From Tridacna crocea (taxonomy: Eukaryota > Mollusca > Bivalvia > Cardiida > Cardiidae), in the NCBI GenBank assembly GCA_943736015.1, contig OX031065.1:25558427-25622426 (forward strand): a stretch of DNA of 64,000 bases, read 5' to 3'. A model generated the notes under the pieces. The model was not told the DNA's origin, searched no databases, and worked only from the letters and a program-made list of their open reading frames with translations. The number at the start of each line of letters is the position of its first letter. Position 1 is the stretch's first letter. Positions 12,401-24,400 of the stretch are shown here, piece by piece. Both the position numbers and the translations under genes were made by a program.

Positions 12401-15400
12401 AATTTTTAATATGAAATGAAAATGACTATGTTCAGTGTTCTTGCAGGAAAAAGAAAGTAATGCCACCTTTTAACAACCCTGAAGAAGAAGTCTTTTGAAA
12501 ACATTGAGAAAAAGAGAAAATGCTGGTAACCAGCATTTTCTCCTTTTCCCACAACGTTTTGTACCCTATCAAAGAAATATGCATCATTATCGGCATGCTG
12601 AAATTGTCGTCTGCAAATGCTTTCAATTAAGAAAAGTGTAAACTATTGTGTTGTAAAGGGTTAAATGAGCCTGAAACAATTTGTTATCATGTTTGTAAGG
12701 AAGAAAAGACTGTGACAGATGAATTGGGTAAATGCTGGCTACCTTGTGATTTCAAAAACTTTCTTCCTCAGGGTCATGATATTACAGGGTTTTTTTTGTG
12801 TGAAAAGGTCATTGTGGAACAATATACATGACAGTGGCAAGATTAGATTGTAAATTCTATACAGTCTCATCTGAATCTCTACTGTCTAATGTACCCTTGA
12901 AAGTTGCTATCATCATATTAATTTTTCATGATGAAAGAATAGTTATTATTATAGTTTACCAAATGATCCTCTGTTTCTAAGACCCTTAGGGAGAAAGCTT
13001 TTGAAAACATTGTGTGATAGGGAGAAAATGCTGGTTACCAGCATTTCCTCCTTTTCAATTTGGAAGAGTCTTTTGTCGTTTGGTAAAGGGTAAAGGAATG
13101 CATGATATAGTTTGGGTGGTTTAGTTTGTATATTGTTGCATGCTATTTGTACCCTAGTTCAACCTTGGTTTGGATTTTATCTGTTAGAAAAGAGTTTTGT
13201 AATGACTTGTTACATTCTGAGGCCAGTTATTGTATCTCAAACCAAAATCAGTTTTAGGGAGACATACTGATTGCTAGGCATTAGAGTTGTTTCACTTGTC
13301 CATCTGTTTATCTGTCATGTTGTTGTGTCTGCTTCATATCTCCTGAACCACTTGTCCAAGTTCTGAAAATATCATACATAGATGTCAACCTTGATTAACT
13401 CTTTACTACAAGACAAAATTTTAGACTGGTTCAAATTGAAAGCATTTGCAGACGACAAAATAAAGGTGACTGAAAAATTGAAATTTGTTCTGAGAAAGAT
13501 AGAAAACACTGTGGGAAAAGGAGAAAATGCTGGTTACCAGCATTTTCTCCTTTTCCTACAGTGTTTTCAAAAGGCTTCTTTATCAGGGGCGTCTAAAGTA
13601 GGGATTGTGTGGTAATGGGTTAAAAGTGATACGGAGAGAATGTATTTCCACAGAAGTTTCAGATATCAAAGATAGAGCAGGGATCAGGGGTGGGGATGGG
13701 GATACATGGTTTTAACACTTTTCCACATAATCCCGACTTTGAATTACCCTGAGAAAGAAACCATCTGAAAACATTGAGGGCAAAGGAGAAAATGCTGGTA
13801 ACCAGCATTTTCTCCTTTTCTCACGTTTTCTTCCCTTCCCAAAACAAATTTCAAATTTTCAGTCACTTTTATTTTGTCGTCTGCAAATCCTTTGAATTTG
13901 GGCCAGTCTAAAATTTTGTTGTTTGGTAAAGAGTTAACATCTACGTTTCTTAGTTACTTTTCTTTACCAGATGACAAAAATTTAGACTTGCCCAACTTTT
14001 TGGGTTCTGCAGACAATATTATAATTACAATTTTAGCACAAATGGTGGGGATTTTTCTTTGCAGAGATAGAAAACACTTTGGGCAAAGTAGTAAATGCTG
14101 CTTACTAGCATTTTCTCCTCTTTCCACAATATTCCTTGAAAATCTTGTTCTTTACAATGGCAAAACTGATATCATATAATGGTTATTACTATCTGGTGTA
14201 AGATTTGGACTAGAAATCTTTTATCATTTACTTACAATTACTTACATGACAAACTGAAAAAGATAGTGATATTTCATTAGAAAAACATTGCTAATTGAGA
14301 CTAATTTACTGTTTTTAATTCTATATGTTTGTTTCAGGATGATATTTAAATTAATTCTTTAAAGCTAGTTTTCTTGCAGATATTGTACCAGGATTTAGAT
14401 TAGATATAAAGAGTACTTGAACACCAAGATGGAAACATTTAGTTATCATTTTTTGTCTACTTAAAGCCATATTTTTTCATTTTCTATTACTTTTTATCAA
14501 CAGTATAATCCATATCATACAGTCTCTTCGATGACTGGATTGTTAAGAAGCTTTACCAGTAAGTTGTGTTGTTTTATATTGTTATGAACTCTCCTGTAGA
14601 AAAGAAACATTCGGTGCTTGGGTGCTTATGATTTTTAAACCCTCAGATATGAAGAGCTTTGTTTCTGTAGAAATATGAATGGCAAGTTGTAGACTTTGGG
14701 TAAAACTAGTACCTTTGGCCTGATAACCCTTGACCTTCAAAACATCCGGGCACTTTATCAAAATGCATATTACAGAATGGAGTAGGCTTTCTAGATGAAT
14801 GATATACATTGAGTTTACACTTGTTTTTCTTGTCTATCTCACTAAAGTTTCCTCTGGTAGATAATATGTTGTCATCATGAGCTCCCTTTTTCTGATTTTT
14901 CTGCTTTTAAAACAAGATTTAAGATTCCTGTATCATGCTATTAAACTTTTTACCTAGAATAACTTTCTAAGTTACCTTGACCTTGAAATAGAAAGAAAAA
15001 AAGGAACTAGCAAGACTTTTACCAAAAGCTGTTTTGTTGGCTTTTTCCCAGCATGCAAATGCTTTTTGGCTATAAATATCCTGCATTAGCTGTATTATTT
15101 GGCAAGTTTATGAAGTTGTTCCTCATTTTAGGCTAGATACCATGTACATGTACATACTTTATATTTTTGTAACATCAAGCATGCCATTTACTTCCTTTTG
15201 TACTGAAAATTCACACACATTATACTCTATCTTTTAATTTGATGTCTTATTTTCAGCTCACCTGAGCACAACATGCTCAAGGGGAGCTTTTAGGATCACC
15301 CGGTGTCCGTCGTCTGTTGTGCATCATCAACAATTCTTTAAACATCAACATCTCCTTAACCACTTGGCCAATTTGGACCAAACTTGGCTAGAATGTTCCT

Positions 15401-18400
15401 TGGGAGGTCCTCTTTAAAAATTGTTCACAGAATTTGATTCTGTCAAAAAGTCTGGTTGCCATGGCAACCAAATGGAATTTTCTTGGAAATTCTTTAAAAA
15501 TCTTCTTCTCTGAAACCGCTGGCCAGACCTTAAAATAATTTCACAGAGATGTTCCTTGGGCATCCTCGGATACCCCTGGGTCTCCCTATTTGCTACGCTA
15601 CATCGACCCCTGGGACGATTGACTAATAAAACTTTGAATCAGCCGCCAAAAATCGATACAAAATGTCATAGCGTACAGTCCACTCGCCCATCACAAAATG
15701 ATGATGGAACCAATGAAAAGCCAGCATTCGGCCAGCGGTAAAGCGAGGGAAATTCAATTAATTGTCCCAGGGGTCGATGTAGCGTAGCAAATAGGGAGAC
15801 CCCGGGGTATCCGAGGATGTTCCTTGGGTGACCCTTTTCAAAAATTGTTTGTGAAATTTTGATCCGTCAAGAAACATGGCTCTGGTGAGTTGGGGCTACT
15901 TGCACTTTACAGAAAGGAAGAAATTCTTAAATATTCTTCCTCTTTGAAACTACTGGTCAGATTTTGAAATAATTTCACAGAGGTGTTTCTTGGGTGACCC
16001 TTTTCAAACATTGTTTGTGAAATTTTGATTTGTCAATAAACATGGCTATGGTGAATGAGGGCTACTTGCACTATAGGGAAATGATGAAATTCTTGAAAAC
16101 TCTTCTTCTCTGAAACATGTTGTCAGATTTTGAAATAATTTCACAGAGATGTTCCTTTGGTGACCCTTTTCAAAATTTGTTTGCAAAAGTTTGATCCGCT
16201 AAGAAACATGGCTCTGGTGAATGGGGGCTACTTGCACTATACGGACATGAAGAAATTCTTGAAAATTCTTCTTCTCTGAAATGGCTGATCAGATTTTAAA
16301 ATAATTTCACAGAAATGTTCCTTGAATGATACTTTTCAAAAATATTTTGCGAAATTTTGATAGGTCAAGAAACATAGCTCTGGTAAATGGGGGCTACTTG
16401 CACTGTATGGAAATTAAGAAACTCCTAAAAATTCTTCTTTTCTGAAACTGCTGGTCAGATTTTGAAAGGACCTATACAGATGACCTTTTGAACATTGCTT
16501 TGCAAAATAATGATTTTGTTTCCGGTGTTTCAATACCTAAAAAAAATGGCTATGGTCCTCTAAAGAATTCAGGTGAGCAATCCAGGGCTATCTTGGCCCA
16601 CTTGTTCAACTTTCCTAGAGTCTTGTTGATAGACACTTCAATCATAAGAATGTTGAAAAACTGAAATATTCATCGTCAGTCTGAAAAATAAAAATCACAA
16701 CATTGCAATTTTAAGATAGTTTTGCCAGAATTTGTTACTAAATAATTTGAAGGCCAGGCTTTGAAGAATCTGATAAAGTATTACGGTATTTTGTTTGCAG
16801 AAAGACTGTGTAGAATATTAAGAGCTATGTGTAAACTAAATATGTCTTAATATGTGCCCAAAATATCTACTTTAAGATCTGGTTCTTTGAACTAATAGTT
16901 TTAACTTGCTTTCGAATCTAAGTGAAAGACTTCTTACTTTGAAAAGCCAATAGAAAATCTTGTACATTGGGATACTTCTCACCAGCTACTCTTGATCTAT
17001 TACAGTTCAAAGACTAGCCCTTTGATTGGCTAGTTCAGAGTGTCATAGCTAACCAAATGGCATGGGAATTAGAATTTGTACATTATCAATGATACAGTAG
17101 AGGCCAAAAGTAAACAAAACAGATGTTAAAATGCATTTAAATTATGCCATTTAAATGTATGGAATTTTTGTGAAGATGACAATCGTTAATGTATGCTTAG
17201 TTTAAGTGAGTCATAGGCAGAAAAACGTATTTCAATACCAGTTTAAAAGTGAACAAAAGATGTAGCAACCTGCAAACTTTTTAACCTAGTTTGAAATTCT
17301 TTTTTTTTCTGCCAGCAACTAACAACTGGACAGTAACAGATTATCATATTCATAATAAATTCAAAACTTATAAATGGTATGAGGAAAATTTAAATGCATT
17401 GTAACACCCACATCATTTACTTAAGGCCATCACTGGGCTTTTAAGAAGTGTTGGTGTAGATGGCCTAACATGGTCTACTTTAGATTGAAATAGGTTTTGA
17501 TGATGTTTCTTTTGTGTCCCAAGCACCAATGTTTCAAATGCAGAAGATGGTGTGATATTAATGTGTGTTTATTCTTTTTTAACCGTCATACTCTAGAAAT
17601 GATATTCGATACAGGATAGATAACTTTAGAGGTATTTTTTAGCCCAGCAAAAAACACAAGGGTTACTAAGCAATCAGATGCCAAGGTTCTTGATTTAACA
17701 TTTCTCTACATAGATCTGTTGAAATTCTTTTCACCTTTTCTTTTATATCTTTACCAAACATTTCCAAGTTTTAACAACCCTGAACAAGATTGCATTTTAA
17801 GAACATCTTTTTTCTTGTAGTCATGTAGTTATGACTTCTCTTAACTTCAAATATGGTGGAAAACCTAGCCTTTCAAGTTGAGCATTACATGACAAATATT
17901 TGGAATATAACTTTCAATATTTTTTACGACATTGGAAAAGGTGAATCAAATTCTGAATTACCTCTTGTACTTTTTGGAATTTTTTGCCAGAATCTAAGAA
18001 TGAATGAAATTTAACAGAGATAGTTAAGAAACATTGTTTCATACTGAGAGATTACTTAATATGAAAATGTATTCAAAGTTCTGTTGTGGACTTGTCATTA
18101 TGAGTCTAATTTACCCAGATTTAATGGTTTATAATCATTAATGTTAGGAAAAGAAGGGAACAGGAAGTGGGGAAGGTGATATTTTGAGAAAAGTGTAATT
18201 AACACTTTACCACTTGACAAAAATGTAGAATGGTCAAATTGAAAGCATTTACAACTGAAAAGTGACTGAAAAAAAAAGAATTTGTTTTTGAAAGGGTTGA
18301 AAACATTGTGGGAAAAGGAGAAAATGCTGGTTACCAGCATTTACTTCTTTTCAAACAACATTTTCAAAATGCTTCTTTCGCAGGGTCGTTAACTGGGAAT

Positions 18401-21400
18401 TGTGTGGTAAAGAGTTAAGATCTACATATGTAGAGCATTAGTACTATAAGTACCATGTATACTGACCCAAGAAGGAAACTTCCTCTGTGTTTAAGTGCAA
18501 ATGCAATGTTATTGAAAAAAACTCAAAATGTCAAATTACCTACATTTATTAGGGCAAACGATTATGTGTCTGATAAAACAAATTTAAACTCAATTGAAAG
18601 CATTTTGCCGAAGAAACCCGCTAAAAGCGATTTTCATGTGCATGCATGGACCAGTATAATTGGTGTAAATTTTTTTAAACCTTTCAGTCTCACTTTATAG
18701 ACTCTCATGTCAATAAAGAAAAGACATTGAAAAAAATCAATCTTTTTTTTTAGTTTTCCTTATTTTTGACATGCCTAGAATTCCGCAAAATATAGCAAAC
18801 GTGCCATCGGCATACTTAATGCTGGTATGACGATGAATGTTGTTGCTATGAATATTGGATGTTCTGCTTGTACTATTCAATACCTTAGGCAATGTTTCAG
18901 GCAACAAGGCGTATGGAAGATTGACCAAATATTGTAATGTTTGGCTTGTAGTGTTTTTACTTATTAGCCATTGGAGCGATACAGGGCCGGCCCTCTTGTT
19001 TGGATTTCCTTCAATATTTCTTAAAGCCATCTTTCTCTGGTGTTGTTAAAACTTGATGTAGCTGGGTAAAGGCAGATAGGTGTTCAAGTGAACAGAATTG
19101 CATATAATTTTAGTATGGTGTGATTGCTTTTTAATTGTAACAAATTTTTGTTTTGCATATTTTTTTTTCCATAATTATATGCTACCCACTCAAATTAGGT
19201 ATATGGTTTTTGCCGTGTGATAATTGTAATGTCATTATCTATTAATGTGGCACTTTTTGATTGGTTTACTTTCATTTTACATACAAATAGCAGACATGCT
19301 TGTCAAAAAATGGGGTATAACTGTTTAAAACTACATGTATATCCTGTCCACTTTGCAGAAATATTCTGAAAAAAGGCAACCATGACATAGCAATTATCTC
19401 AAACTATGTAAATCTAATTTCTGGTCTGAAAGTATCTCTTTGGGTTCATTTGTGCTCTAGGGGATAAACAGATTGATTTTCAATCAGGGAATCTGGGGTT
19501 AATCCCTATCGTTAGCACAGGTTATAATTATAGGACTTTCGCTAGGCACTGTAGAGCCCAAATTGTGTAAATGGGCTGTTGCTATTTCATGACTGAAATA
19601 CTGTTAAAACTGATTTCAGAAATATTACACATGAATGTGCTGTCATTTAAAAAGAAAAGTTGTTTTAAAACAGGAAAAATTGAAATTGCAGAAAACTGGT
19701 AAAAACTTGCTGAGCCCTGTTGTGGAATTGTTAGCATACAACACTTCAGACCAGGGGATTGCTGGGTGGAATATCCAGTTAGGCAAATTTCTTGTCAAGG
19801 ATTGATGATTGTCTTTGTAACAGGATTCATTCCTCTCTTACTGCTGATTATTTTCTCAGTGATGGTTATGTGGAAAGTAGCCAGTGGCTTACAAAGAATT
19901 CTGTGCAAAGTGCTTGCTATAAGAAACTCCAGGAAAGCATGGATAATTGTACTGCATGGCCACTGTGATACAACAACAATTATGTTGATAATGACATGAT
20001 AACAGTACAAAGAACAAATTCTTTTCAAGTAAAAAATTAACATTTGATGTATCAAGGGAAACTTTCTGACAAAAGTTTCAGATGGCAGACAAATCTTCTC
20101 TTGTCAAGCCCAACAGTTTTCCAACCTTCTGCTATTCCTCCTCATTCTTGGTGCCCATGTTTTGTCTTTTGTAAAGTTCAAAATATTTAATACAAAATAA
20201 AAGGATATAAAATACTTGCATTAATTTTAGACTATGTTTGAAAATGAAAATTAATTATTTTTTAATCTGTTAAACTGGTGCTTATATGATTAAGGAATAT
20301 GTCTGGTTAAAACTTAGTAAAAACCCAAATACTGTGATTTCAAATCTTTTCCTTTTTAGGAAAATTCTGCATCAGACAGCGTAGATCCAAGATCAGACTG
20401 AATGTTCAGATACAGAACATGCAGTCTGATCTTGATTTACATTGTCTGCAAAAGTGTATGTAGTGAAGTTTCGCAGCCTAAGGGTTGATACTCTGCTATA
20501 AGTATAAATTGGAATGCTGTTACTGTTTTAGACTTTGTTTCATTGACATGTATATAACCATTTGCATTCAAGATTTCCCAGCTAACAATAATTTGAGCCA
20601 TGCTCTGTGAAAGGGGGGCTTATTGCAGTACTGTGTTCAATGTTACCAAACAAGTCATTATTAGTTGTACGATCAGGTGGCAGAGGACTTGGAAACTTGT
20701 TCATGGCTGTGGTGTAATGTGTCGCCCGGAGCCGAAGGCGAGGTGGCGACATGATTTGACACAGCTGTGAACAAGTTTCCAAGTCCCCTGCCACCTAGGT
20801 GTACAACGAATTTATTATACTGCAAAGTTTTACCCTTTCAAAGCACGTTAAGTGAAATTTTGCTGTATCATAATCTCACGAATCGAGTATGCTGACGAAA
20901 TAGAAATTCCCTTCTGAGTGCCCCAATTCAATTAAAACTGATTTCACTGGGAAATGATGTCACTAAAACATGCAGTTTGGTGCATAAATGTGCAGTCTGG
21001 TGATCGATTGATGCCGCCACTTTGGATGTTGTGTTGCACGTGTAGTGATGTTTATGGGGCACTCAAAAGGGAAACTGGCTTTACATAGTTTTTGCCAGGG
21101 AATGTGATATATATGTTCCCGGCATGTTAACCAGTCAGATCACAAGAAATTTCTTTGCAGTATAATAATCAATACTTTTACACATTCACTATGCCCCATT
21201 TTGCAGAGCATAGTAAAATTACAATCGAAGTTTTTTTTACAACATGTCTGAAGCTTTTCTTATCAATGTGAAATGAGGTATTTTAAACCCTTAATTCATT
21301 ATTCCACAATAATTGCTTTTTCTGTAATAAGAATTAAAGCCATAAATGTTTGATTATTCAAATGTCACTTTCAGACAACCTTTCTGCATGACAGCACTCT

Positions 21401-24400
21401 ATTTTTGAAAACATAAATTGCTGCTTTTAAAACAATGATGACATTTGTACTCATGTGTATAAAGTTAATTGATATTTTACGAGAATATTTCAAAGTCATG
21501 TAATGGAGGTTTATCTTACGAGATAACCTAAAACCTGGCATAGAGTATAATGTCTTTTCTATCCTCATTCTCAACTTACTTCCTGGATTCTGAGTCACAT
21601 TATCTTTGTATGTAATAACTAATATTCTTTGTACTTATATTTATCCCATGTCTAGAATAATGTTTTTTTATAGCTCATTTATCCAAGAAACCTTTTTAGA
21701 AATGAATAGTTATCAGATAGGTATATGTACTGAAAGAAAACAGCATTTTTGTTATCTGGGCCTGTATTCACCAACCATTCTTAAAAATGTTCTTTGTCTT
21801 ATTCTCCAGAATTTCCTACATTTGTAAGTAACATAACTTCTAATTTGCTAAACTGAATGGTTTAGCCAATCAGAAGTTGTGTTACTTACAAAATTTTAAT
21901 GTAGAAAACCTTGGAGAATAAGACTAAGAATATTCTCAAGAATGGTTGGTTAATACGGGCCCTGAAGATGAAGTGCATAATCTGTCTGAAAAAAGAACAG
22001 GATATCACTGTCTATTTCCATCAAGAGTAAATCTGTGGTTCTGATCTTGAATGCAATGGTTCATGCATGTGTAGGATAGTTGTACATTTGTTAACTCACT
22101 TTTGGTATTTGCTAGAAGAAATGCGGGAGGAAAAGCAGCCAGAAGTCAAAGACACAGGTGAGACTCTTTTAACCCATAATTGTTATCTGATAGGAACTCC
22201 TTTTTTGCTTTTGTTTTCATAACTCTTTTGCAACAAGTCTAATGAGTTTGTTTTTAAGGGTTGTTTTGTTCCAAGACTACAAAATTTTGGACTTTGTCCT
22301 AATTGACAGCCTCCACAGAAAAAACACAAGAAAGAGACATGTATGTGTCTTGAGAGGATTAAAAGTATTATGGGGGAAAAGCTGGTTAGTGCCATTTTAT
22401 CATTTCACATAATTATTGACTTTAAAAGCCTTTTTTCCATAGGGTTATTTTAAATGTGGGATTGTTTGGTAGAGGAAAAAAGAGAAATCTAATTTGACGA
22501 GATATTTTAGCACCATTGTAAAAGTAACTCTTTACAACTCGCAATTCCTATTTATGATGACCTTTCGCACATTGGTAAACCCGATAATGAGATAGCAGGG
22601 GAGCTAACAGTAAACAGGGACAGAAGTTTGAAAACTGGTGATAGTGGGTATGTTTTAAATGTTATGTGCAACCAGCTTGAAAGTGTGGAGCAATAGGATA
22701 ACAATGGGATAACAGAAATGGTTGTTTTACAATAATTATGAGATTCGAAAGAGATATTTGCCATAGAAAACACTTTGTAATAGTATTTTACCCGAAAAAT
22801 CAATGTTTTCCGATCAAATGCATCATTTTTAAATCATCCAGAACCAAATGTATACCGCATGTTTGATTATCATGCACTTGCCTACCAAAGTGGCAATTTT
22901 CGGCCACAGATTCAGTTTCGTTACAACACTAGGAGCTTTTAAATTGAACATTAGATTGTAAAATATTTGTCAATTGGGATGAGCGTGAAGAATGGCAAGT
23001 TGGTAACCTGGATGGCAGGGTCTGTGTTATCTATGTTAACTGTGATGAGTGAGACAATGCAAGTACAGTAAATGCAAGTTATCAGAATATCTGCACAATT
23101 AAAGCCAGCTCCGGTCTTTTGGTATCTAGGAAATGTGTCAACAGCACCTCTGCATGTAAGCAATAATTATGTCTATGAGGCAGTGTTGTCAAGCAAATGC
23201 ACGATTTCAGTAGAGTATAGTGGCGTTATGTGTGGCTATACAAGATGCTAATTTTTCATTTGTCTTTCACTGATGAGAGGATGATTCTATGCGAGTAGTA
23301 TGAGTTGAATTAACAGCCTATGTTGATGATATGTGATTGTACTATAGAGAATATTGACATCAAACTAATGCTTAATCTGCACAAGCTGATACCATTTAAG
23401 TGAACATTATTGACAGCGCCGTATGATATGATGTTAAAGTGAACATCTTTACTGGCAGTGCTAAATTTTTTTAGTACAACTAATAAAACATGCAGCGTTT
23501 TCTGATTTCTTTTTTTGGGAACAAATGTTTTAGTTTGAATCAAGAAATCCAACCAGCGCCCTTAATATGGGATATTTAATTCCCCACAACAATGTAGAAA
23601 AATGTTTACAGGTAAGATCAGTACAACTTTAAAAAATCTACTTTTGACACCTTTAAACTAATCACAGCTAAAAAATCTTAACACAGTTATACTTCTCGCA
23701 TTTATACATTGGCTCTGTTTACATGTATATGGTATTTTATCAAATGGCAAAATTAATTAACAATTTCTGACGACTAGTGTTAAACAGATGGTAGTATTTC
23801 ATGAATATCCAAATGTGCTTGTTTGGTGTCATACAACTTTCAATTTTTTTCAAGTTTTACTCTGATGAAATTATGATTACTTACTTACATGGAAATAGCT
23901 GTTATTGACTTTCTCTTCACACACAGTCTTCTGCTATGGCTGGAGTAAAATGTGCTTTATATACTTATACATGGATTTCATATAAGTCTGCTGTTTATGT
24001 GATCCATCTTGCGAAAAGGGGCCCTCTGGTAAATGCAAAAAGTATCGACTCTGGTCAGACTGCATGGACAACGCATACACACCATTGATGGATTTCTTTT
24101 TCCATTTTGCATAATGCATATTGTTGGTTGGCGACCAAAATCTCATAACTACAGCTTGAATAAGCTGTATGTACGAGGTATGAGGTTTGGTCATCCATTG
24201 GCGATATGCAGTGATAAATATACCTATATATAAATACAGGGGTAAAAGTTTTCCGTATTGTGACAGAATTCCGTATTTTCAGGGGCCGAACAGGTCATTT
24301 TTCCAAATCATCTAAATCCAAGGAGAAAAATTTAGGGGTGGGGGGGGGTTGCAAGTCAACAGATTTTCAGATGCTGTATCAAAAAAATTTATTGTCCCAC

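Noticed and set aside
12664..12800. Another MITE copy after 12664 (GCTGGCTACC, TTCCTCAGGGTCATG)
   Set aside because: Too little of either arm or hairpin remains to separate it from chance.
14338..14350. TTTCAG followed by GATGATATTTAA as a WDR59 exon start
   Set aside because: All needed phases reach a stop within a few codons and no donor follows.
18737..19030. 97-codon - strand frame, possible transposase
   Set aside because: No helix-turn-helix, DDE or other motif could be recognised.
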